In this document: one piece after another, positions 1 to 8,476 of the stretch
Position numbering within the stretch: the first letter of the stretch is position 1
Layout: each line of letters opens with the position of its first letter
Made by a program: the position numbers and the translations under genes
Assembly: GCF_001953875.1 (NCBI RefSeq)
Contig: NZ_MQUR01000006.1
Location: 91,937-147,384 of the forward strand
Length of the DNA: 55,448 bases
Source: Streptomyces amritsarensis
Lineage (GTDB): Bacteria > Actinomycetota > Actinomycetes > Streptomycetales > Streptomycetaceae
Direction of reading: 5' to 3'
The notes under the pieces: generated by a model
The model's input: the letters and a program-made list of their open reading frames with translations, nothing else
What the model was told of the DNA's origin: nothing
Databases searched by the model: none

Positions 1-1712
<1,712 letters not shown>

Positions 1713-2126
1713 GTGATCCCTTTCGAGGGCCTGTTCCGGGCAGGCCGGAACGGCCGGTTCGGTGCAGTGTGGGAGGTTCCGGCGGCCGCGGGGCCGGGAG
1801 CGAGTTGGTCGGTCTCGCCCCGGCTGCCGCCGCACGCCACGTTGTCCCGGCCGCAACGGCGAGGCAGGGGCAACGGCGGTCCCGGCGCGCTTCCCCCGGT
1901 GGTAGGCCTACACGCCATGTGGGGTTGGAGTGTGTACCGCCCGGCCTGGAGAAGATCGCCGGTGGGCAGACAGTAGGCAACGCGGGGATGAACTGGATAC
2001 CGGGAAAACCCTTGTCCGCCCCCTTCGGCTCCCCCCGGGGTTCCCTCAGCAGGGGGTGTGATCAGGTCTTTCCCTGTTCACGGGCACGGCACCGGGCGCC
2101 GCGCGGCGCGGCGCGGCGCCGGGGGC
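1713..2126. other. Intergenic region upstream of the protease gene
   Basis: This 414-base stretch separates the protease start from the stop of the DUF1838 gene on the same strand. It should hold the protease promoter and leader. I see no tRNA, convincing small ORF or strong terminator hairpin. The long open frames across it on either strand look like GC-bias artefacts. Confidence 0.4.
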
Positions 2127-2885
2127 TCACTCCCCGCGGTCCGGCGGGAACAGCTTGCGGAAGTACGTCCAGCTCGTCTCGTTCGGTTCGCTCCATTTCT
2201 CCGGCGCGTGGGCGAACTCGGGATGGTGGTCGGCGATGTACGCGCGGGTGCGTTCGGGGACCTGCGCGTAGGCGTCGAGCTTGCGGCCGCGGCAGTGGAA
2301 GGTGAGGCCGCCGGGGCGGGGGCCCTGTTCCATCCACGGCAGCCACGGGGACATCCGCGTCCAGGACATCGTCGCCGGGACGCTCGCCTCGTCGGTGGTC
2401 AGGGCGGTGGCGGGTGCGAAGAACTGGAAGAGTTCCAGCGCCCGGTAGGTGTCGTCGGCGCAGTGGTCCGGGTACTCCTCGACCGGCAGCGGCGAGGGGT
2501 AGGCGAGCGGGATCTCCAGGCTGAAACAGATCTGGTCGCCCAGCTCGGTCACGGGGACGGGGAAGGGGCGCCACCTCTGGTTGGCCGGGTCGTTCCAGAC
2601 GTGGACCACGGGCTTGTCCTGCCAGGTCTCCATGATCTCGCGGGTCACCGGGTCCAGGTAGAACGCGGCCTCCCGGGACAACAGCCGGTAGCCGCCGGCC
2701 TCCTCGTCCGCCACCAGGCGCGAGACGTTGACCCCTTCGAAGCCGAACAGCCGCCGGTAGGGCTCGCCCGGTGCCCAGGAGTGGACGTCGCCGGTCCACC
2801 AGTAGGCGACCTCGCCGCCGTCGAGTCGGCAGCGGGTGCGGGCGAATGCGTGCAGGAGCTCGGCGGGGGTCGCTGCTGGTGTCAT
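2127..2885 (-). CDS. DUF1838 family protein
   Basis: A 252-residue protein of no known activity, matching the DUF1838 family by its aromatic pattern (AYWWTGDVHSW, LLSREAAFYLDPVTREI, NQRWRPFPVP, TMSWTRMSPWLPWM). No signal peptide or membrane segment is visible, so it is probably cytoplasmic. The ATG at 2885 was chosen because family similarity begins at MTPAATPAELLHAF. The open frame continues upstream only as low-complexity Arg/Pro/Gly sequence. There is no clear Shine-Dalgarno site, so the start could shift slightly. It is monocistronic, 380 bases from the divergent DUF1996 gene. Some family members are annotated near SnoaL-like or carotenoid-associated genes, but nothing here supports a pathway. 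Confidence 0.8.
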   Translation of the reverse strand: MTPAATPAELLHAFARTRCRLDGGEVAYWWTGDVHSWAPGEPYRRLFGFEGVNVSRLVADEEAGGYRLLSREAAFYLDPVTREIMETWQDKPVVHVWNDPANQRWRPFPVPVTELGDQICFSLEIPLAYPSPLPVEEYPDHCADDTYRALELFQFFAPATALTTDEASVPATMSWTRMSPWLPWMEQGPRPGGLTFHCRGRKLDAYAQVPERTRAYIADHHPEFAHAPEKWSEPNETSWTYFRKLFPPDRGE

Positions 2886-3265
2886 GCGCCCACTGTGTCG
2901 GCTCCCGCACGGCCCGACAAGCGGCCCCGCGGACAGGACCGGCCGTGCGCCGGCGCCCACTTCGGCGCCCCGCCCCGCACTGCCCCGTACCGCCCCGCAC
3001 CGCACCGCCGTGCTGCCCGATGTGGCGGATGCGGGCGTCGCGGCCCGTCCGGAAGGGCCGTACGCGCCCTCCGCGGGCCGCGGGCCGCGATGCGGGAGGG
3101 GCTCGCGCTCCGGATCCCGGGGGACGGCGGCACCACCGTTCACCTGCGGCCCTACCGTCCCGCGCGACGCATCGCCCCACACCGGACCGTGCGAACCGCC
3201 GTGCGGGCGACCGCCATGCGGATGCCAGGTTGACGGCTGGGTCGCCACCGGCAACCGTGACCGCC
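2886..3265. other. Divergent intergenic region with GC-rich short repeats
   Basis: This 380-base gap lies between two divergently transcribed genes and should contain both promoters. Around 2975-3010 there is a run of short imperfect direct repeats built on CCGCCCCGCA/CCCCGTACCG. I see no recognised operator or RNA gene. Confidence 0.35.
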
Positions 3266-4273
3266 ATGGGGAAAGAACGCCGACTGCTCACTCTCGTCAT
3301 CTGCCTGGTCCTGGGGGGTGCGCTGACCGCCGCGGTGCTGGGCGCCACGCGCACCGCCGGACCGCACGCGGGTGCGCCGGCCGGTGCCCCCGCACCGTCC
3401 GACTACGTGGACATACGTGATGTTCCGCCCGCCCCCGCCGCCGCTCCGGCCACCCCCGCCGACCGGAGCGACGGCTCGCCGGGCTCGGTGGCGGTGGACT
3501 GCGGCCGCAACGAGCAGGGGCACTACAACGAGGACAACCTGGTGGTCTCGCCCGGCCTGCGGGCCGGCGCCCACCACACGCACTCCTACGTGGGCAACCT
3601 GTCCACGGACGCCATGTCGACCGACGAGTCGCTGGCCGCCGCCGCCACGAGCTGCGCGGGCGGCGACCGTTCGACGTATTACTGGCCCGTCCTGCGCCGC
3701 CTGGACCGGCCGGGGGTGCGCCCCCACGAGACCTCGGCGGGGCACGGCAACAGCGGCGAGATCGTGCCCGAGACCTCGGTGCGGGTCGAGTTCCGCGGCA
3801 ACCCGGTGAGCAAGGTGGTGGAGATGCCGCCCTTCCTGCGCGCGATGACCGGCGACGCGGTCGCCCGCACTGCGGGCAGCGACGCCCATGTCCGGGCCCG
3901 CTGGGGGTGTTCCGGCTCCCCCGACCGCTCCACCACCCGCTACCCGCGCTGCCCCGAAGGCGACCGCGTCACCCGCACGCTGGTCTTCCCGAGCTGCTGG
4001 AACGGCCTCGACACCGCGAGCGCCGGGCACCGCTCGCACCTGTTGTTCCCCGGGGGCAACGGCGTCTGCCCCACCGACACCTTCCCCGTGCCCGAACTGC
4101 GCCTCTCCCTCGCCTACGAGGTCCCCGCGGGGGTGCCGGTCGCGATCGACTCCTTCCCCGAGCAACGGCACAGCCCCAGGACGGACCACGCGATGTTCGT
4201 GAACGCGATGACCGGGCCGCAGATGGCCGCGGTCGTCGACTGCCTCAACGAGGGCCGGGCCTGCCGGACTTGA
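3266..4273 (+). CDS. Secreted DUF1996 domain protein
   Basis: A 335-residue exported protein. The N-terminus MGKERRLLTLVICLVLGG begins a signal peptide or anchor, followed by an Ala/Pro-rich linker to about residue 75 and then a DUF1996 domain. Family hallmarks are AHHTHSYVGNLSTDA, FPSCWNGLDTASAGHRSHL and CPTDTFPVPELRLSLAY, with several Cys that may form disulfides. DUF1996 occurs in secreted fungal and actinobacterial proteins, sometimes with carbohydrate-binding modules, but its activity is not established. The ATG at 3266 is favoured because the signal peptide starts there. A GTG three codons earlier is possible. It ends 99 bases before the sigma factor gene without a visible terminator. 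Confidence 0.82.
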   Translation: MGKERRLLTLVICLVLGGALTAAVLGATRTAGPHAGAPAGAPAPSDYVDIRDVPPAPAAAPATPADRSDGSPGSVAVDCGRNEQGHYNEDNLVVSPGLRAGAHHTHSYVGNLSTDAMSTDESLAAAATSCAGGDRSTYYWPVLRRLDRPGVRPHETSAGHGNSGEIVPETSVRVEFRGNPVSKVVEMPPFLRAMTGDAVARTAGSDAHVRARWGCSGSPDRSTTRYPRCPEGDRVTRTLVFPSCWNGLDTASAGHRSHLLFPGGNGVCPTDTFPVPELRLSLAYEVPAGVPVAIDSFPEQRHSPRTDHAMFVNAMTGPQMAAVVDCLNEGRACRT

Positions 4274-4372
4274 ACACCCCGAACCTCGGGTGACGCAGGT
4301 CACATGAACCGTTTCGGCTCCGCCGGCGTGTTCCGACCGCACCACGCAAGCGAGGAAGACGGAGAGGGTGAG

Positions 4373-4984
4373 ATGGCCGGACCACTGTGGCCCCGCACTC
4401 GGCGGGGCTCGACCGACGAGGCACTGATCAAGTCCGTGTACGAGGAGCACGGCCACGCCCTGCTCGCGTACGCCACCCGGCTGACCGGGGACCGGGCTGC
4501 GGCCGAGGACGTCGTGCAGGAGACCCTGATACGTGCCTGGCGGCACTCCGAGGTCCTCGTGAACGGAAAGGGCTCGGTACGCGGCTGGCTGCTCACCGTG
4601 GCCCGTAACATCATCACCGACCGGTACCGGGCCAGGGCCGCCCGGCCGCCGGAGGTGTCCGGTTCGGCGGCCGCTCCCCCGGTGGAGGCGGACCACGCCG
4701 ACTCCGTGGTGGACAGCATGACGGTGCTGGGGGCTCTCGACCGGCTGTCCCCGGAACACCGGGACGTGCTGAAGGAGTTGTACTACCGGCAGCTCAGTGT
4801 GGCGGAAGCCGCCGACACCCTCGGCATCCCGGCGGGTACGGTCAAGTCGCGTTCGCACTACGCGCTCAAGGCCCTGCGCGACGTCTTCAGGGACGACGGC
4901 TTCCGGGAGAGCGGAACAAAAGACGGAAAAAGATCGGGCAGGCCGCCCCAGCAGCCGGCCGGACTGCGTGAGGTGGTGGCATGA
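4373..4984 (+). CDS. ECF RNA polymerase sigma factor
   Basis: A 203-residue group 4 (ECF) sigma factor. Region 2 is seen as LIKSVYEEHGHALLAYATR through DVVQETLIRAWRH and WLLTVARNIITDRYR. Region 4 is LDRLSPEHRDVLKELYYR followed by the helix-turn-helix LSVAEAADTLGIPAGTVKSR. The ATG at 4373 was chosen for the GGAGAGGG ribosome site four bases upstream. An in-frame ATG at 4304 lacks one. Its stop overlaps the start of the anti-sigma gene by ATGA, so the pair is translationally coupled. The sigma factor is presumably held inactive at the membrane until the anti-sigma factor releases it. The inducing signal is unknown. Confidence 0.92.
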   Translation: MAGPLWPRTRRGSTDEALIKSVYEEHGHALLAYATRLTGDRAAAEDVVQETLIRAWRHSEVLVNGKGSVRGWLLTVARNIITDRYRARAARPPEVSGSAAAPPVEADHADSVVDSMTVLGALDRLSPEHRDVLKELYYRQLSVAEAADTLGIPAGTVKSRSHYALKALRDVFRDDGFRESGTKDGKRSGRPPQQPAGLREVVA

Positions 4985-5706
4985 ACCGGCAGCGGCACGA
5001 GGAGGAACTGCTCGGCCCGTACGTGCTCGGCGTCCTGGACGACGAGGAGGTCCGCCGGGTCGAGGGACACATGAGCGGGTGCGTGCAGTGCCGGGAGGAG
5101 GTGGCCGCGTTGCGTGAGATGGAGGCGGCACTGGGCGAGGTGCCCGAGGAGGCGTTCCTCGACGGACCGCCGCAGGGCGGCGACCTGCTGCTCCAGCGCA
5201 CGCTGCGGCAGATGCGGGGCGAGCGCGCCGGTGCCGCACGCCGTCGTGCGGGGCTCACGGGCCTGGCGGTGGCGGCTTCCCTGGCCGCCGTGTTCTGGGC
5301 CGGTACGCAGCTGGGCACGGGCGGTCCCGACCCCGTCGCACTGCCCCAGCCCCCGTCGCCGACCGCTCCGGCGGACCCCTCTCCCCCGCCCAAGGGGACC
5401 ACGCTGCACTCCGCGACCGATGCGGGCACGGGTGCGCGGATGACCGTACAGATGACGCCGGCCACCAAGTGGGTGCGGTTGCGGGCAGCGGTCACCGGTG
5501 TGCCGCCGGGCGAACGCTGCAGGCTGATCGTGGTCTCCAAGGACGGCAAGCGCACCACCGCGGGCAGCTGGGTCGTGGGAAGCCAGGAGAACGGCGAGGC
5601 CAAGGGCGCCGGTCTGGACGGTTCGGCCGCCGTCGACCGGGCGGACGTCAAGGCCGTCCTGGTCGAGAACGAGGCCGGCAGGACCTTCGTGTCCGTCCCC
5701 GTGTGA
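4981..5706 (+). CDS. Zinc-type (zf-HC2/ZAS) transmembrane anti-sigma factor
   Basis: A 241-residue partner of the ECF sigma factor just upstream. The N-terminal ZAS domain carries His-x3-Cys-x2-Cys (GHMSGCVQC, near residues 30-38), which binds zinc and packs against sigma. One membrane segment follows (GLTGLAVAASLAAVFWAG, about residues 87-104), then a Pro-rich spacer and a C-terminal extracytoplasmic domain of the RskA type (TGARMTVQMTPATKWVRLRA to the end). This layout implies a signal perceived outside the membrane, probably through regulated proteolysis. The 4-base overlap fixes the start. A strong hairpin lies 50 bases downstream. Confidence 0.93.
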   Translation: MNRQRHEEELLGPYVLGVLDDEEVRRVEGHMSGCVQCREEVAALREMEAALGEVPEEAFLDGPPQGGDLLLQRTLRQMRGERAGAARRRAGLTGLAVAASLAAVFWAGTQLGTGGPDPVALPQPPSPTAPADPSPPPKGTTLHSATDAGTGARMTVQMTPATKWVRLRAAVTGVPPGERCRLIVVSKDGKRTTAGSWVVGSQENGEAKGAGLDGSAAVDRADVKAVLVENEAGRTFVSVPV

Positions 5707-5755
5707 CCCGGGGACGGTTGACCGGTTGACCGCGTGACCTCGGGGCGGACGTGAC

Positions 5756-5788
5756 GGAGCCCGGGAGCATATCCAGCTCCCGGGCTCC
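5756..5788. terminator. Strong bidirectional hairpin between convergent transcripts
   Basis: A perfect 13-bp stem (GGAGCCCGGGAGC at 5756-5768 with its complement at 5776-5788) closes a 7-base loop. It sits between the anti-sigma stop at 5706 and the tRNA-like units arriving on the minus strand. There is no long T run, which is usual for Streptomyces terminators. Confidence 0.85.
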
Positions 5789-5790
5789 TG

Positions 5791-5819
5791 CGTGCCACCC
5801 AATTGCGCACACCGGCACG
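5791..5819 (-). other. Hairpin in the 3' trailer of the tRNA-like transcript
   Basis: CGTGCC at 5791-5796 pairs with GGCACG at 5814-5819, leaving an 17-base loop that contains the short self-complementary stretch GTGCGCAATTG. It lies between the 5'-half module of the Gly-like unit and the terminator. It may shape the trailer for processing or form part of the termination structure. Support is pairing only. Confidence 0.4.
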
Positions 5820-5843
5820 TTTAAGAGTCGCGGATCATTCTGA

Positions 5844-5920
5844 GATCGACGTGTTCTACCTTTGAACTACCGCGCCACGGTAGAGGCGCAGGAGGGACTT
5901 GAACCCCCATCCATCGATGG
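5844..5920 (-). tRNA. Circularly permuted tRNA-like gene B, reconstructed as tRNA-Gly (NCC)
   Basis: In minus-strand order: anticodon-loop bases CCAT (5920-5917), anticodon-stem 3' strand CGATG (5916-5912), a 3-nt variable region, T-stem GGGGG with T-loop TTCAAGT (5903-5897) and CCCTC, acceptor 3' strand CTGCGCC (5891-5885), discriminator T5884 and a 7-nt linker. Then come acceptor 5' strand GGCGCGG (5876-5870), TA, D-arm GTTC/AAAGGTA/GAAC (5867-5853), A26, anticodon stem CGTCG (5851-5847) and ATC. Acceptor strands pair 7/7 with one G-U, but only across the linker. Joining the halves gives loop A-T-C-C-C-A-T, anticodon CCC (ACC if the junction is one base earlier), about 70 nt. The D-arm and U73 match bacterial tRNA-Gly. 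CCA is not encoded. The 3-nt variable region is short. The exact junction is inferred. Confidence 0.75.
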
Positions 5921-5984
5921 TCGTCCACGCTCGGTCGATCCGGTGTTCGGCGGCGAATACTGAGACTGGAGCGAGAATCTGAGA

Positions 5985-6068
5985 TTCATGGGGCCGCCTC
6001 TACCAGCTTGGGCCACCCCGGCACGCAATGCCGGGGGAGGGATTCGAACCCCCAACTGACACCCCTGT
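5985..6068 (-). tRNA. Circularly permuted tRNA-like gene A (anticodon unresolved, GAA/Phe possible)
   Basis: In minus-strand order: ACA (6068-6066), anticodon-stem 3' strand GGGGT (6065-6061), a 7-nt variable region, T-stem GGGGG, T-loop TTCGAAT (6048-6042), CCCTC, acceptor 3' strand CCCCGGC (6036-6030), discriminator A6029 and a 6-nt linker. Then come acceptor 5' strand GCCGGGG (6022-6016), TG, D-arm GCC...GGTAGA...GGC (6013-5996), G26, anticodon stem GCCCC (5994-5990), A32, T33 and GAA. The acceptor pairs 7/7 by Watson-Crick and the anticodon stem 5/5 with one G-U, again only with the 3' half first. No encoded CCA. The mature loop cannot be fixed: GAA fits Phe and A73, but position 37 would then be C, which is unusual. 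No normal-order partner exists for either half. Confidence 0.7.
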
Positions 6069-6107
6069 TTCAGCTTCAACATCAGTTTCAGCTTGCGCTC
6101 TCGCGCA

Positions 6108-6129
6108 CCTCCCGCAGACATACGGGAGG
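6108..6129 (-). other. Leader hairpin between the DUF7873-like stop codon and tRNA-like unit A
   Basis: CCTCCCG at 6108-6114 pairs with CGGGAGG at 6123-6129 around an 8-base loop, 12 bases after the upstream stop codon. Immediately downstream on the transcript, TGCGC-GAGA-GCGCA (6107-6094) forms a second small hairpin with a GNRA tetraloop. With no T run, and with RNA structure continuing through it, this looks more like a processing or leader element than a terminator. Confidence 0.5.
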
Positions 6130-6141
6130 GGTTCTTGAGGG

Positions 6142-6873
6142 CTACCTGAACAGGTAGCCGAACACCGCGTCCCCGACCCGCTGGTCGGTGACCTCGGCGC
6201 TGTTGGCCTCCTCACGGGCGTACTTGACGGCCTGCTGGAGCTTCTCGACACGGTCGAGCAGCTCGTTGACCCGCCGGGCGGGCAGCGCGCCGGAGAACTT
6301 CACGGTCGTCCAGTATCCGACCGGCACGTCCTCGTAGTACACCTCGACCTGGGCCGGGTGCTTCTCGGTGGCCTCGGCCTTGACGTGGTTGCGCGGCACC
6401 TTCTTGGTGCGGATCGTGCGTACCGGGTCCGTCTTCCAGGAGTCCGTGGACGGGTCCAGGTTCCAGGATTCGGATGCGTCCAGCACCGGCAGCTTCCGCA
6501 CGAAGGTGTGCAGGTCCGTGAGCTGCTTCTCCAGGAAGAGCAGATACGGCACGGGCACCTGCGCCAGCAGGACGTTGCCGTCGACGACCACGTCCGCGGC
6601 GGCGCTGCGGTTCGCCCAGTCCTTGGTGGCCGTCACGTCGAAGAGCCGTGTGAGCGTCCCGGCCGTCGCGCGCAGCACGTCCTCCGCCTTGACCTGCACC
6701 CGGGTGGACTCGGGCGGCAGCTGCTCGCCCTCCTCGTCCTTGGGCTGGTACGTCCGCGAGATGCCGGCCAGCAGGGCGGGCTTCTGCACGTCGTGGTGAG
6801 CCTGGGTCAGCTCCTGGAGGGACTTGGACTTGACGCCCTTTTCGACTGCGATGATCTGATTCAGCTTCGGCAC
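6142..6873 (-). CDS. Conserved protein of unknown function, DUF7873-like, upstream of the permuted tRNA-like units
   Basis: A 243-residue soluble protein with a GTG start at 6873 (MPKLNQIIAVEKGVKSKS). It is charged, has no signal peptide or membrane segment, and contains ISRTYQPKDEEGEQLPPES, RLFDVTATKDWANRSA and a C-terminal helical region (RRVNELLDRVEKLQQAVKYAREEA). From memory the sequence resembles DUF7873 proteins of Streptomyces and actinophages. That assignment is recall, not a search. Its start lies 12 bases after the stop of the leucine-rich-repeat gene, and its stop is about 75 bases before the first tRNA half, so one transcript probably carries all three. No catalytic motif is recognised. 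A role in RNA processing would be guesswork from position. Confidence 0.7.
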   Translation of the reverse strand: MPKLNQIIAVEKGVKSKSLQELTQAHHDVQKPALLAGISRTYQPKDEEGEQLPPESTRVQVKAEDVLRATAGTLTRLFDVTATKDWANRSAAADVVVDGNVLLAQVPVPYLLFLEKQLTDLHTFVRKLPVLDASESWNLDPSTDSWKTDPVRTIRTKKVPRNHVKAEATEKHPAQVEVYYEDVPVGYWTTVKFSGALPARRVNELLDRVEKLQQAVKYAREEANSAEVTDQRVGDAVFGYLFR

Positions 6874-6885
6874 GTGATCAACCTA

Positions 6886-8307
6886 TCAGCCGCTTGTCCG
6901 ATCATTCACCCGGATTTCCGGCACGCCCGCCCGGTCCAGGATCCGGCGCATGTCCTCGGGCGGGAGAGCCGGGTTGGTGGCCGCGGCGGCCGCGGTGTGC
7001 TCGTCCGGATCGGCGAGCAGTTCGCGGATCCGCGCCACGGGGAGCCGGGGGTGCCGGGCGGCGGCGTTCCTCGTCCCGGGGTCCTGGCTGAGGCGGTCGA
7101 GGAGTTCCGGATCCAGGCCGGGGTCGTGCAGGGCCAGCATCCGGCGTTCGGGATCCGGCGAGTCGCCGAAGCGGGCGGCGAGCCCGGCGAAGGGGAAGCC
7201 CGGCCGGGCGGTCAGCATGCCGACGGCGCGGTGGGTGCCGCCCAGGTAGAGGTCGAGGAGCAGCTCCGGCGGCGGTGCCGGGTGGAACTCCGCGAGCAGC
7301 AGTCGGACGGCGAAGTCCTCGTCTTCCGCGAGCAGTTCGACGGCGTCGGCCGGCAGGCCCGGGCAGACGGCGGCGCTGCGGCGCAGCCAGGTGTGCGCGG
7401 ACCGGGCGCACTGCCGCAGGAACTCGGCGTCCTCACGGCGCTCCCACACCCATTGGAGCGTGCCCAGCCGGGCCTCGGGGTCCACGGTGTAGTCGATGGC
7501 GGCCCGGTCGGCCTCGCTCAGCTCGGGGCGGGCGGAGACCACCAGCCGGACCGCCGGGTCGGGGTCGACGGCGAGGCGTGCCACCAGGTCGGGCGCGAGC
7601 GACGGGTTGCCCGCGAGCTCCCGGAGCCGATCGCCCTCGGCGACCAGGCGTTCGGCGAGTTCCCGGGGGAGCCGGCCGGTCCGCAGGATTTCGGCCGCCG
7701 GCCACGAGCCGTCCAGTTCCCCGATGAGCCAGGCAGTGCGTTCCTCGTCCTCGGGGCAGACCTGTTCGGCGGCCGCCAGCCGTACCTCGCGGTCGTCGTC
7801 GTGCAGGAGTCGCTGCCGCGCTGCGTCCGGGAGCTCGTGCCAGGCGTACCGGCAGGCGGCCAGGCGGAACAGCGGGTCCTCGTGGTCCGCGAGGCCGACC
7901 AGCACGTGGGCGGGCGGCCGCCCGCCCCAGCTGAACAGTTCCTGGCGCACCAGGGCCTCGGGGTGCTTCAGCAGCCGCTCGTACGCCCAGTCGGGCAACG
8001 GGGGCACCGGCTCCCGGTAGGGCATGGGACCGACCGCGAGGCTGAGGTGGACCGACTTGGACGGGTCGTCGACCAGCCGGGCCCGCTGCTCGGGGTCGGC
8101 GTCGGCGTTCTCCGCGAAGGCCTTCCGGACCTGGCGGTCCGGGTGGACCAGAATGGCCTCGATCACTTCCTGCGGCAGAACGGCACGCTTCGGAACCGGG
8201 CGCCGCGCGCACTCGTCCTCCTGGCCGAGCAGCCGCAGCAGCACATCCGCCGGTGCCGCTCTGTTGACCGCCAGCGCGCACAACTGACGCGTCCACTGGT
8301 CGCACAT
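6886..8307 (-). CDS. Leucine-rich-repeat-variant (LRV)/HEAT-like repeat protein
   Basis: A 473-residue alpha-solenoid protein. Repeats of about 24 residues recur throughout, with cores such as LAGNPSLAPDLVARLAVDPDPAVRL, here shortened in mention, including RLAVDPDPAVRLVVSARPEL, LLHDDDREVRLAAAEQV, LLAEDEDFAVRLLLAE and ELLADPDEHTAAAAATNPAL. This is the LRV pattern seen in many Streptomyces proteins and normally means a protein- or nucleic-acid-binding scaffold. An N-terminal Cys pair occurs (MCDQWTRQLC) but no clear Fe-S cluster motif. The ATG at 8307 has a GGGGGGAAG ribosome site. It is probably first in the transcript that continues into the DUF7873-like gene and tRNA-like units. Function is unknown. 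Confidence 0.8.
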   Translation of the reverse strand: MCDQWTRQLCALAVNRAAPADVLLRLLGQEDECARRPVPKRAVLPQEVIEAILVHPDRQVRKAFAENADADPEQRARLVDDPSKSVHLSLAVGPMPYREPVPPLPDWAYERLLKHPEALVRQELFSWGGRPPAHVLVGLADHEDPLFRLAACRYAWHELPDAARQRLLHDDDREVRLAAAEQVCPEDEERTAWLIGELDGSWPAAEILRTGRLPRELAERLVAEGDRLRELAGNPSLAPDLVARLAVDPDPAVRLVVSARPELSEADRAAIDYTVDPEARLGTLQWVWERREDAEFLRQCARSAHTWLRRSAAVCPGLPADAVELLAEDEDFAVRLLLAEFHPAPPPELLLDLYLGGTHRAVGMLTARPGFPFAGLAARFGDSPDPERRMLALHDPGLDPELLDRLSQDPGTRNAAARHPRLPVARIRELLADPDEHTAAAAATNPALPPEDMRRILDRAGVPEIRVNDRTSG

Positions 8308-8476
8308 GTTCCGTACTTCCCCCCGTCGAACGGAAACGGGAAGCCTAACAAGGAGGCCGGAGGGTCACACCGCAGCCCACAGGCGGACCGATCATCACAT
8401 TGCGGTCCATGACATCCTGTGACGTCACAACTCGCCGGGCGGATTCGGCGGACGTCCGGGAATTTGGGGAAGGTCG

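Noticed and set aside
5844..6068. One ordinary tRNA made of the 5' half of unit A and the 3' half of unit B, which do occur in normal order
   Set aside because: The acceptor strands GCCGGGG and CTGCGCC do not pair (several mismatches), the anticodon stems do not match, and about 75 bases of unrelated sequence lie between. Each half pairs perfectly only with the half on its other side.
5821..6120. tmRNA, selenocysteine tRNA or a group I intron-containing tRNA
   Set aside because: There is no tag reading frame or alanyl acceptor, no UCA anticodon or Sec-type long acceptor/variable arm, and the intervening sequences are far too short for a group I catalytic core.
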